DNA from: Verrucomicrobiales bacterium
Lineage (GTDB): Bacteria; Verrucomicrobiota; Verrucomicrobiia; Verrucomicrobiales; DEV007
Assembly (NCBI GenBank): GCA_029213065.1
Contig: JARGPH010000026.1
Location: 25,880-89,879 of the forward strand
Direction of reading: 5' to 3'
DNA length: 64,000 nt
Positions 54,600-63,900 of the stretch are shown piece after piece. Each line of letters starts with the position of its first letter. Position 1 is the stretch's first letter. The notes below the pieces were generated by a model that was given only the letters and a program-made list of their open reading frames with translations, did not search any database and was not told the origin of the DNA. The position numbers were made by a program, and so were the translations under genes.

Positions 54600-55463
54600 C
54601 TAGTCCAACGACTTGATCTTCAAATTGCGGAAGGAAACAACGTTTCCGTGGTCCTGGAAATTGATGTGACCTTTCGTTGGTTTACCGAAGTTCTCGAACG
54701 CTGAAAACTTGCTCGCCGCAACCTTCGCATCCCAATCAGCGGAACCTTTGACATACTCACAGTATTTTGTGCCGTTCATGTAGTGCTCACACTTCTCAGG
54801 AGTGATGATGACATGCAGCGTGTTCCACTCACCGGCTGGATTTGTGGCATCCACTGTCGCAGGATAGAGCTGGTAAAGCCAACCCGCCTTCTGGGGATCG
54901 TGTCCGTCAACATTGTCCTGAATCTGAACCTCTGGCCCGGTCTTCCAGGGTGTCCCCTCGGTTTCGGTGACGTGATACATAAACCCGCTGTTTCCGGCAG
55001 GTGAAATCTTGTAGTCAAATTTGATCTCGAAAGCACCGTATTGCTCCTTCGTGACGATGTCACCGCCGCCTTTTTCAGTGAGCGTGATTGCCCCGTCTTT
55101 TACGACCCACTTCTCGTTCACGCCCTCTTTCTTGTAGTTGCGAAAGTTGGACATGTCTTTGCCATTGAAAAGCAAAGCCCAACCTTCCGCCTTTTCAGCA
55201 TCAGTCAGGGTATTAGCCGCAGCAGGAGCTGCTTTCTTTGGCGCCGCCTCGGGAGCTGGAGCCTTAGGAGGTGTCGCAGGTGCCGGAGCCTTCGCGGCTG
55301 GCTTTGATTCAGGAGCCTTTGCTGCCTCGGGAGCCGGTGCTTCTGCTGCAGGAGCATCAGCCTTCACTTCAGGTTTGGCCGCTTCTTCAGGAGCCGGCTT
55401 TTCGCATCCCACTAGAGAAATGAGTCCCAGACATGCGGCGGAAAAAAGTATCGATCGTTTCAT
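54600..55463 (-). CDS. DUF1080 (3-keto-disaccharide hydrolase-like) lipoprotein
   Basis: 287 residues. The signal ends in a lipobox SLVGC (C20), so it is a lipoprotein. An Ala/Pro/Lys/Glu-rich linker (about 21-85) follows. The DUF1080 jelly-roll domain has WALLFNGKDMSNFRNY, EIKFDYKISPAGNSGFMYHV, VQIQDN and GHINFQDHGNVVSFRNLKIKSL. The family is linked to hydrolysis of 3-keto glycosides; that activity is not proved for this member. It is divergent from a sulfatase, and both could act in polysaccharide breakdown. Confidence 0.92.
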   Translation of the reverse strand: MKRSILFSAACLGLISLVGCEKPAPEEAAKPEVKADAPAAEAPAPEAAKAPESKPAAKAPAPATPPKAPAPEAAPKKAAPAAANTLTDAEKAEGWALLFNGKDMSNFRNYKKEGVNEKWVVKDGAITLTEKGGGDIVTKEQYGAFEIKFDYKISPAGNSGFMYHVTETEGTPWKTGPEVQIQDNVDGHDPQKAGWLYQLYPATVDATNPAGEWNTLHVIITPEKCEHYMNGTKYCEYVKGSADWDAKVAASKFSAFENFGKPTKGHINFQDHGNVVSFRNLKIKSLD

Positions 55464-55502
55464 TACCGCGATGTATCACTATGCGATACCTCTGGCAACT
55501 CC

Positions 55503-56927
55503 ATGAAACCGTCTTTTTCACTCTTCGCTTTCACCCTCGCGCTCTTCGCACTTCCCGCCTTCGCCGCCGACAAGCCACACATCGTCCTCGTCATGGCCGA
55601 TGATCAGGGTTGGGGACAAACGAGTTACAACGGCCACCCCCAGTTGAAGACACCACAGCTCGACGCGCTCGCCGCCGACGGACTGCGCTTCAACCGATTC
55701 TACGCCGGCGCGTCCAACTGTTCGCCCTCACGGGCCACGGTTCTCACGGGACGAAGCAACGATCGCACTGGAGTCTACAATCACGGCTTTCCCCTCCGCC
55801 TTCAGGAGAAAACCATCGCTGAGGCACTCAAAAAGGCGGGCTATGCGACAGGGCATTTTGGAAAGTGGCATCTTAACGGACTGCGTGGCCCCGGAGCGCC
55901 CGTCCTCGCGACCGATTCACACCATCCCGGCGCCTTCGGGTTCGACCACTGGCTCACCGCGACGAACTTTTTTGACCGCGATCCGTTGCTCAGCCGCATG
56001 GGCGAGTTCGAGGCATTCTCCGGAGACTCCTCGGAAGTCGCGATGGGTGAAGCCGTGAAATTCATCCAGGAGAAAGCCCCCGATCAGCCGACCTTCACCG
56101 TGGTCTGGTTCGGAACGCCGCACTCCCCTTTCGTTGCTTCCGAAGAGGACAAAGCCCCTTTCAAATCACTTCCGGAGAACTATCAGAATCAGTATGGCGA
56201 AATCATCGCCCTCGACCGCAGTATCGGCGACTTGCGTGAAGGGCTCTCTGAAGCAGGCATCGCGGAAAATACCCTGATCTGGTATTGCAGTGACAATGGA
56301 GGCCTCGCCGAATTCGGTCCCGAGACGGTGGGCGGCCTGCGGGGCTCGAAAAACACGATGTATGAAGGCGGACTCCGCGTTCCCGGAATCATTCACTGGC
56401 CGGCTAAAATCAAAGGGGGCGGTGTCACCGATACGATCGCGGGAACCGTCGACATTTTTCCAACCATTGCTGAGCTTGTTGAGTTGCCTTCCGATTCGAT
56501 CCTGAAACCATGCGACGGGATCAGCCTCGTTCCGCTTCTGGAAGGGAAAGACCAGCAACGTGGAAAGGCCCTGCCATTCCGTCACGATGGCCGCGGTGTT
56601 CTTGTCGAAAGTCGTTACAAGCTGCTCTATCAAAAAGGCAAATACGAACTCTACGATCTCACCTCCGATCCCGAGGAGTCTGTGAATCTCATCGATGCAA
56701 ATCCCGAAATCGCGGCACGCATGAAAGCGGATTATGAGGCTTGGGATAAATCCGTCGAGGCATCGGTCGCCGGCAAAGACTACGAAAGTGGAATCGTTGA
56801 TCCCGATCAACCGGAACGTCGCTACTGGCATACCGATCCGGCCTACGCCCCCTTCCTCGAAGAACTCATGAAGCGCCCCGAATACGGCCCGTGGATTGAG
56901 AGGCAACGGAAGAGAAGTAGGAAGTAG
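55503..56927 (+). CDS. Secreted type I sulfatase
   Basis: 474 residues; a signal peptide ends near PAFAA. The sulfatase signature CSPSRATVLTGR has the Cys (C73) that maturation converts to formylglycine. Other motifs: HIVLVMADDQGWGQ (metal Asp pair), GHFGKWHLNG (K-H), IWYCSDNGG (D-N). It should remove sulfate esters from a carbohydrate or other substrate outside the cytoplasm; the substrate class cannot be told. Its maturation enzyme is not in the window. It is next to the DUF1080 lipoprotein gene. Confidence 0.94.
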   Translation: MKPSFSLFAFTLALFALPAFAADKPHIVLVMADDQGWGQTSYNGHPQLKTPQLDALAADGLRFNRFYAGASNCSPSRATVLTGRSNDRTGVYNHGFPLRLQEKTIAEALKKAGYATGHFGKWHLNGLRGPGAPVLATDSHHPGAFGFDHWLTATNFFDRDPLLSRMGEFEAFSGDSSEVAMGEAVKFIQEKAPDQPTFTVVWFGTPHSPFVASEEDKAPFKSLPENYQNQYGEIIALDRSIGDLREGLSEAGIAENTLIWYCSDNGGLAEFGPETVGGLRGSKNTMYEGGLRVPGIIHWPAKIKGGGVTDTIAGTVDIFPTIAELVELPSDSILKPCDGISLVPLLEGKDQQRGKALPFRHDGRGVLVESRYKLLYQKGKYELYDLTSDPEESVNLIDANPEIAARMKADYEAWDKSVEASVAGKDYESGIVDPDQPERRYWHTDPAYAPFLEELMKRPEYGPWIERQRKRSRK

Positions 56928-56982
56928 CGGGGAGGAGGTTGCGACATGATGGGTGCGCGATACGAAACGATGTGCCCTCATA

Positions 56983-57001
56983 AGGATGCTGAAAGCATCC
57001 T
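56983..57001. terminator. Hairpin AGGATGCT-GAA-AGCATCCT between sulfatase and HigA genes
   Basis: Perfect 8-bp stem with a 3-base loop in a 145-base gap between convergent genes. Possible bidirectional 3' end; no T tract. Confidence 0.45.
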
Positions 57002-57072
57002 CGCCACGCGGGAAGAACACGGTCCCGCTGCAGGTGGAGTCCCTTAAAACATCCGCATTCTCTCCTGAAAAT

Positions 57073-57429
57073 TCAGGATGCCAACACGGTCACTTCCTGC
57101 TCAATGCGAACTCCGAACTGCCTTTGCGCCTCCTCCAGGTCGTGCTCAGTTTGCAATCCAATCCAGAAGTCCGGCGAATTTCCGAAGAACCTGGCAAAGC
57201 GCCGTGCTGTCTCAGCAGTGATACTTCGTCTGCATTTTGTGATCTCGTTTAGTCGCGATGCCGGAATAGCGGGCGCCCGCGATACCCCGGCAAGCGAGAG
57301 CCCCATTGGCTGGATGAACTCCTCCAGAAGAATTTCGCCGGGGTGAATCAATGGTAAGATGTCTTCGCTCTTCGTTAGGTTTAGTTTCAATCGACGATTG
57401 AAACTTCGCTGGCGTTCCCAATCTCCCAC
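57073..57429 (-). CDS. HigA-family antitoxin (orphan)
   Basis: 118 residues as drawn; a TTG at 57351 would give 92 residues beginning at the usual IHPGEILLEEF. The family motifs are PGEILLEEFIQPMGLSLAGVSRAPAIPASRLNEI, RRSITAETARRFARFFGNSPDFWIGLQTEHDLEEA. HigA binds DNA and neutralises HigB. No HigB gene lies beside it: only 50 bases separate it from the transglutaminase stop upstream. A 21-base palindrome (57384-57404) lies just ahead of the inner start. It may be a remnant of a toxin-antitoxin pair or a stand-alone regulator. Confidence 0.82.
   Translation of the reverse strand: MGDWERQRSFNRRLKLNLTKSEDILPLIHPGEILLEEFIQPMGLSLAGVSRAPAIPASRLNEITKCRRSITAETARRFARFFGNSPDFWIGLQTEHDLEEAQRQFGVRIEQEVTVLAS
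57384..57404. promoter_or_regulatory. Palindrome GTTTCAATCG-A-CGATTGAAAC in the HigA 5' region
   Basis: Perfect 10-base arms with one central base. It lies within the longer reading of the HigA gene or about 33 bases ahead of the inner TTG start. HigA proteins usually bind palindromes ahead of their gene, so it may be the autoregulatory operator. Confidence 0.5.
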
Positions 57430-57479
57430 TTTAGCTTCGTTTCACTCCGTCTCTCTGCGCTCCGCTCCGATTCCCCCTC

Positions 57480-58367
57480 TCAGCACCGCTCGACATCCAC
57501 CTCGACGGTGAGGCGCTGACTGCCGTTTCCAACGAAGGTGCCTTTGAGAGGCTGAAGGTCGAAATAGTCGCGACCGTGACCGATCTTGATGTGCTGGTGC
57601 GCGGGAATAATGTTGTTGGTCGGGTCGAATCCAACCCATCCGGTTGCACGGGAGTAGGCTTCCACCCAGGCGTGGGTCGCGTCAGAGCCCTGCAATTTCG
57701 CGACACCTGGAGGTGGCAGCGTTTCCAGATAGCCGCTCACATAGCGAACCGGAATCCCGATACGACGCAACGCGACGATCATGACATGTGCAAAATCCTG
57801 ACAGACACCTTGTTTGTTTTCCAGTAAGGTCACTACCGGCGTTGTCGTATCGGTCGCTCCGGGAACATAATCGAACTCTGTGTTGATCCGGGTCATGATC
57901 TCCGAGACCAGCTCCATGCTGTCCCGCCCCGGCTGAAGAGACGGCGCAAGAAACTCATCTATCTCCGCAAGGCGGGGGCAAGAGAGAGTCGGCAGGAGAA
58001 AATTGGCAAAATAGAGACCATTTTCATCGCTGTCCCCCATCTTCAATCTCGCCGAAAGATCATCCCACGCCGTGCCACTGCGGGGAACGACCGGATCAGC
58101 AATTCGTTTGATCACCTTCGAGGTCGCGATCACTTTGAGAGACTGATGCGATCCCTGAACCTCGAAATAAAGCGTTCCGTTATCCCAGTAGTCCTGCCGT
58201 TCCGTCTGAAAGTGCGGCTTTGGATACACCTCAACACTGTGTTCAATCGTCTTCTGGGACCCGTCGAGTAGGGGCCGCAGGTGGGCAATGCTCTGGCACA
58301 GGTCTATCCGTCCCGAGTATTCGTAGGCGGTAAGATGCCGAATCTGATAGCACACTTCTTTTGTCAT
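57480..58367 (-). CDS. Transglutaminase-like protein (short form)
   Basis: 295 residues with an N-terminal beta domain (YQIRHLTAYEYSGRIDLCQSIAHLRP) and a transglutaminase core. The triad is C189 (QGVCQDFAHVMIVALRRIGIPVRYVSGYL), H232 (DATHAWVEAY) and D248 (WVGFDPTN). Its start overlaps the ATP-grasp/alpha-E gene stop by four bases. This is the third visible gene of the ATP-grasp/alpha-E/transglutaminase operon. Such proteins are predicted proteases, ligases or amidases on peptide substrates; the substrate is unknown. Confidence 0.93.
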   Translation of the reverse strand: MTKEVCYQIRHLTAYEYSGRIDLCQSIAHLRPLLDGSQKTIEHSVEVYPKPHFQTERQDYWDNGTLYFEVQGSHQSLKVIATSKVIKRIADPVVPRSGTAWDDLSARLKMGDSDENGLYFANFLLPTLSCPRLAEIDEFLAPSLQPGRDSMELVSEIMTRINTEFDYVPGATDTTTPVVTLLENKQGVCQDFAHVMIVALRRIGIPVRYVSGYLETLPPPGVAKLQGSDATHAWVEAYSRATGWVGFDPTNNIIPAHQHIKIGHGRDYFDLQPLKGTFVGNGSQRLTVEVDVERC

Positions 58368-60880
58368 GATTCGACGGTGTGACTGAAGTAGGAGACGGTA
58401 ATCTGATCGGAGAGATTGATGAAGAAATCGCGCAACTTCCTCATTTCGACGAGCAGTTCAGAGTCGAGGAAAATACCCGCATCAATCTCCATCTCGATTC
58501 GTTCGTTCAAAAGGGTGAGATCGCGGCTCGCGGCCGCAAGCATCGCCCGGGGATGTGCATGCTGGGAAGGATCCGGAATCTTCTCGCAGATATCAACGAG
58601 TCTGTCGATGACATGGCGAATTGATCGCGGATAATCGACCTCACTGAGGAGAAGTTGAACCGTGTAAGCGGTCTGAGGCGTATCCTGATAGCGTCTTTGA
58701 TAGGTTCGCGCACTGTCGAGAATGAAGAGGACGGACTCATTCAGCAGCGACTTCATATCCTCTTCAAAATTCCCTTCGAGGAGAAAGATGAGGAGTGAGG
58801 TAATGATTTTTCCCCGCTCAATTCGTCGTCCTGCATCGAGGAGTGCCCAGCCTTCATCACGAGTCATGCTGTCGAGGTTCAACCCGAGAAACCCGGAAAG
58901 GTTGAGCTGCAACTCGAAGAGATCAGAGGAAACATTCAGCTCGGGATCAATGCTCTTTGAAACCTTCTGCCACAGCTGACCGGCAGACTCGATCGCACGA
59001 ATACTCGCAGGCGACCAGGACTCACGTGTCGCCTGAGTCGCGTAGTGAAAACGATTCAAGTTATAAGCGATACCCGCCGGGCAATCAGGATTGACGAGGA
59101 CCATTTCAAGCCGCTTGTCCTGATCCATTTCACCGTCGAGCAGTTTTTCAGAATCAAACACTTCGAAAAGGGCCTCAAGCAGGAAGTCCTCGTGCGCGAC
59201 TTCGAACTGGTCATCATTGGAAAAACCCTGATCCCGGCAACTGAGAACCCGACTTGCAAATCGGGACGCGGCATGTGCCCTCTCCGCGTAACGCCCGCTC
59301 CAGAAGAGGTTTTCCCCCTTTTGGCTGGGAACAATGTCAGGCACGGCTGGGTGAGAACGCTCAAGGACCGAAGCGATGCTGAAACCGTCGGGCTGGCGTC
59401 CTGTCGAGATCCACACATCCTTTGATTCACCTTCGGACCTCGTCGAGACCACGGTGCCGTCGGCCGAACTGACCCGGGCGAGACCTCCCGGCATCACGAC
59501 AGCCCCTTTCTCCTCATCCGGAAAGGAAAAGGCGCGAAGAACCGCGCCCCGCGGCACGACCCCGTCGGCGCGAACCGTCGGGACGGTGGAAATACGAAGT
59601 TCCTCCTGCCCGACGAAACTTTCGGGGTGTGCCTTGATACGCTCCTGAAGCCTTTCCAATTCGGCGGAGGAAAGCCGACTGCCATACTGGGTTTGAAAGT
59701 CGTGGTGGTGTCCAACAGACTTGATCACCATTTTGCTGAGATTCGCCGTGACATGGGACAGGGCTTTCGAGGTTCCGCACCACCAGGTCGCTACGGGCGA
59801 AAGCTCCAATTCTTCATCGAGGAAAGCCCGGCAAAGTTTCGGTAAATAGGGATAGAATCCGGGAGACTGAAGGACTTCCGAACCGGGATGGCTCGCGAGA
59901 CTGACACGCCCCATCCGCATCACTTCGAAAATACCTGAAATACCTCCGCCTCCCCGAATCTCCGACTCCAGCGCATCGATGCGTTTACCCGACATGAGCT
60001 TCCAAATGACGTCGACCGGAACGAGTCCCTTCAGGGTTTTAATCCAGACCTCACCGCCCCGGACGGTTAAATCGGCAGGATGAACACGGAGGACGCCGCA
60101 ATAGTTTGCGAGGAAACTGGCCTCAGAATCCTCATTCTGAGACGACGGGTCCAGAATCACGACCAGCGGATCTTCTTTCCCTCCGGGCGCCTGGCTAACC
60201 AGAAACTTAAACCAATCGATAAAAAACTGACCGATCTGTTCAACGCCGCAACGCCTGAAAAGACGCGGGAGCACTTTGTTGATCACGGTGCGATTCTCAA
60301 GGGCAAGCCCAAGCCCGAAAGGGCTGTCAAAGCGATCGTTGACGACAAAGGGATTCCCCACGGTATCACGGGCGATATCGAAGGCAGACATTCCCAGGCC
60401 AACGCGGTCACCACCGGGAGTCAGGTTGTGAAGGGAGCGAACAAATCCATTGTTTGCCAGAAGAATCTCCGCAGGAATCAATTTCTCAGACAGCATACGC
60501 TGCTCGCCGTAGGCATCTTTTAAGAGCGCCTCATAAAGACGAGTTCTCTGCGAAATGCCGGATTCGAGGGGTTTCCACTTTTCGGAGGAAATCAGCCAGG
60601 GTAAAGGGTCGAGCGACCAGCCCCCGTCCGTTTCCGATTCGACACTAACGGGCCGGTAGGCAAGCCCCCTTTCCCGCGAAATGCGGGTAGCGACAGCATC
60701 CCACTCGTCGAGAATACCAATGCCATGTCGCCCAATCGATTCGAAGAGACCGTCCCACTCAGGTACGATCTTCCCGTTGGAATCGAAAGCCTCGTCCCGG
60801 CGGTTCGGAAGTGGCGCGTATCCAAGAGAGGCCATCGAAACAGGGGATACGATACGATCCGAATAAGTCGTGCCTGACAT
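58364..60880 (-). CDS. Circularly permuted ATP-grasp fused to alpha-E domain
   Basis: 838 residues. Residues 1-480 are a circularly permuted ATP-grasp (DUF404/DUF407): RVGLGMSAFDIARDTVGNPFVVNDRFDSPFGLGLALENR, VVILDPSSQNEDSEASFLANYCG, FYPYLPKLCRAF, and GGLARVSSADGTVVSTRSEGESKDVWI. From about 510 to 835 follows an alpha-E domain (DUF403): NLFWSGRYAERAHAASRFASRVL, LNRFHYATQATRESWSPASIRAIESAGQLWQ, MTRDEGWALLDAGRRIERGKIITSLL. The two are usually separate genes; here they are fused. The pair with transglutaminases was predicted to synthesise or modify peptides (Iyer and Aravind). It lies 35 bases after the DUF2126 gene. Confidence 0.93.
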   Translation of the reverse strand: MSGTTYSDRIVSPVSMASLGYAPLPNRRDEAFDSNGKIVPEWDGLFESIGRHGIGILDEWDAVATRISRERGLAYRPVSVESETDGGWSLDPLPWLISSEKWKPLESGISQRTRLYEALLKDAYGEQRMLSEKLIPAEILLANNGFVRSLHNLTPGGDRVGLGMSAFDIARDTVGNPFVVNDRFDSPFGLGLALENRTVINKVLPRLFRRCGVEQIGQFFIDWFKFLVSQAPGGKEDPLVVILDPSSQNEDSEASFLANYCGVLRVHPADLTVRGGEVWIKTLKGLVPVDVIWKLMSGKRIDALESEIRGGGGISGIFEVMRMGRVSLASHPGSEVLQSPGFYPYLPKLCRAFLDEELELSPVATWWCGTSKALSHVTANLSKMVIKSVGHHHDFQTQYGSRLSSAELERLQERIKAHPESFVGQEELRISTVPTVRADGVVPRGAVLRAFSFPDEEKGAVVMPGGLARVSSADGTVVSTRSEGESKDVWISTGRQPDGFSIASVLERSHPAVPDIVPSQKGENLFWSGRYAERAHAASRFASRVLSCRDQGFSNDDQFEVAHEDFLLEALFEVFDSEKLLDGEMDQDKRLEMVLVNPDCPAGIAYNLNRFHYATQATRESWSPASIRAIESAGQLWQKVSKSIDPELNVSSDLFELQLNLSGFLGLNLDSMTRDEGWALLDAGRRIERGKIITSLLIFLLEGNFEEDMKSLLNESVLFILDSARTYQRRYQDTPQTAYTVQLLLSEVDYPRSIRHVIDRLVDICEKIPDPSQHAHPRAMLAAASRDLTLLNERIEMEIDAGIFLDSELLVEMRKLRDFFINLSDQITVSYFSHTVES

Positions 60881-60915
60881 TCGGCCACCTTACTCCATTT
60901 TCGTTGCTTGCAAGC

Positions 60916-63900
60916 TTAAGGTTTTCTGAGGTCAAGAGTGTGGGAAAACTCAGCGGAACGGCGTTCCACGAGGACTATTTTAACCGGAGCTCCCCCTTCG
61001 TGCTCTTCGACACGCGTCTGGACGAGTGGTTGAAGCACCGGATCAGTCTCGATAAATCCGGGAGTGTAGCCCTGTTCCCAGAATCGGGCGCGACGCCGCG
61101 ACTCTGCTTCACGCGCATTCACGGGGAAGGTTTCGTGGCTTCGCCCACCGGGATGGCTCACGTAGTAAATGCAGCCGCCAAGCGATTTCCGGTTTCTCGT
61201 ATCAACGATATCGATCACCAACTGAGTTTGTGCCGGAATCGAAGGATGCAACGCGGAAGGCGGATCCCAGGCTTTGAAGCGCACCCCGCCGATCCATTCC
61301 TCTTTTGTGGAACCCGGTGACATCGGAACCTGACGCCCGTTGCAAATCACCATATGACGCCCCTCGATCATTCCATTTACTTTTATCTGAATCCGCTCAA
61401 CGGAGGAATCAACAAAGCGCGAGGTGCCCGAGCTGGTCGACTCTTCGCCGAGAACATTCCACGGCTCAAGCGCGCTTCGAACCTCCAGTTCCATTCCACC
61501 TTTCGTGACAAAGCCAAATCGGGGAAACCGGAACTCAAAGAACGGATCCAACCACGAGGCCTGAAAAGGAATCCCCGCGTCATTCAGCTCTTCACATACC
61601 TCGAGGAGATCTTCTTTTACATAGTGCGGAAGTAAATACCTGTCATGCAGAGTTGTCCCCCAACGAATTGACTTACTCGTAAACGGCTCCTTCCAGAATC
61701 GGGCGATAAGAGAGCGAACGAGAAGGTTCTGCACCAGTGACATCTCGCGGTGCGGTGGCATTTCAAATCCCCGCAGCTCAAGAAGTCCCAGTTTTCCGGT
61801 GTTTGAGTCCGGCGAACAAAGTTTATCGATACAAATCTCGGCACGGTGCGTGTTTCCGGTGAGGTCGGTTAACAAGTTCCGCAAACTCCTATCGACCAGC
61901 CCCGGATTGTCGACGCCCTTGTGCAGGGTTTCGAGAGCAATATCGAGCTCGAAAAGTCTATCATCGCGGCCTTCATCAACGCGGGGAGCCTGACTGGTAG
62001 GCCCAATGAAAAGGCCGGAGAAAAGGTAGGAGAGGCCGGGGTGATGCTGCCAGTAGCCGATCAAGCTGGCAAGCAGTGAGGGACGCCGCAGAAACGGACT
62101 GTCAGCCGGGGTCGATGCGCCCATCACAATGTGATTGCCGCCACCGGTGCCGGTGTGGCGTCCGTCGATCATGAACTTCTCAGCACCAAGTCGGGCGAGA
62201 CGTGCCTCTTCGTAGAGGGCGTTCGTATTCTCGACCATCTCACGCCACGATTTCGTGGGGTGGACATTCACTTCGATCACGCCGGGATCGGGAGTGACCT
62301 TGAGAGATTCGATCCGCGGATCAACGGGAGGCTCGTAGCCCTCGATGATCACCTCAATTGAAGTCCGCTCAGCGGCCAGCTCAATCGCGGCGAGCAGTTC
62401 GAGATAGTTTTCGAGAAAGGAAACCGGAGGGAAAAAGATATGGATACGACCTTCACGGCACTCCACCGTGAGCGCGGTTCGAGGGACCCACTCGTCGTCA
62501 TTGAAGACCGGGCCGTTATTCAGGTAGGGATCGAGCGGATTGGGAGCGAGCTCAGGCCATTCAAGCTCCATCGGAGACCGGGGCTCAATGACATCGTCCT
62601 TCGTGGCGGCGCGAATCGAATCCAGTGGAATCCGGAATCCCATCGCGGAAGCTCCGGGAATCAGAAACAGCTTCCCGCGTTTGAACTCCCACTTGGCCCC
62701 TATCCAGCGCTTCGACTGTGGTTGCACATACATCGGCAGGATCGCACCGGACGGAATTGTGATGCCACGGGTTTCAAGCCGGGCAAGGGTCTTGACCTCC
62801 AGAGAAGCCTCTCCTTCCAAAGCCGTGGAGGGATCCTGACCTACCGGCAACGATGACGCTTTCCATCGGTAGTAGTCAAAATCCTCGTAGGCAGGCAGGA
62901 CGCACTCGTCTGAGATCTGAAGAATCGAGGCGATCTCTTTGAGAAGCCTCTCTGGGTCGGCAAGGGTGTGTGATCCGGGTTTCAACGGGTCTGCCATCGT
63001 TGACGATGATCGCCAGATAGGATAGCCGTCCTTTCTCCAGAAAATACCGTAAGCCCAGCGCGGAACGGGCTCGCCGGGATACCATTTCCCCTCACCGATC
63101 CAAAGAAGTCCACCGGGAGCAAAACGATCCCGGAGACGATGAGTCAGATCCATTGCGCGTTCGCGCTTCGCGGGACTGTCAGCGGTGGTGTTCCACTCGT
63201 CCCCTTCCATATCATCAATTGAGACGAAAGTAGGTTCGCCACCCATGGTGAGTCGAACATCCCCCTCCACCAGCATCTCGTCGACCTTATCGCCCAGCGC
63301 ATCAATCGAAGCCCATTCGTTTTCACTGTATGGGAGAGTGACACGGGGGTCTTCGTGAATCCGAGTGACCACGTTGGCAAAATCAAATTCAGATTCAGCA
63401 GGTTCGATTCCACCTTCGACCGGTGCCGCACTCGAAGGCTCCGGTGTGCACGCGAGAGGAATATGTCCCTCACTTGCCATCAGTCCTGAGGTGGGATCCA
63501 AGCCGACCCAACCTGCTCCGGGAAGAAAGACCTCGGTCCAGGCGTGAAGGTCGGTAAAGTCGGTCTCCGGTCCGCTCGGACCATCGAGACATTCTTCATC
63601 TGACGACAACTGAACGAGATAGCCGGAAACAAAGCGGGAGGCGATCCCGAGTTCTCGGAATACCTGACAAAGCAAATAGGCTGAGTCGCGGCAGGAACCG
63701 GACTTCAGAGTCAGCGTTTCCTCACAGGTCTGAACGCCGGGCTCCATCCGCAATTTGTAATCGATCAACTTTTCAAGGCGACCGTTAACCGCGACGAGGA
63801 AATCGTTGGTATTGACACCCTCCATCCCTTTGAACTCGGCAGCGAGTTCATCGACCTTCTCACTGTGATCGGAACGTTTCAGGTAAGGAGCCAGCTCCCC

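Noticed and set aside
57384..57404. A CRISPR repeat, since it ends in ATTGAAAC
   Set aside because: It occurs once, is a perfect palindrome rather than a partial one, and there are no spacers or cas genes.
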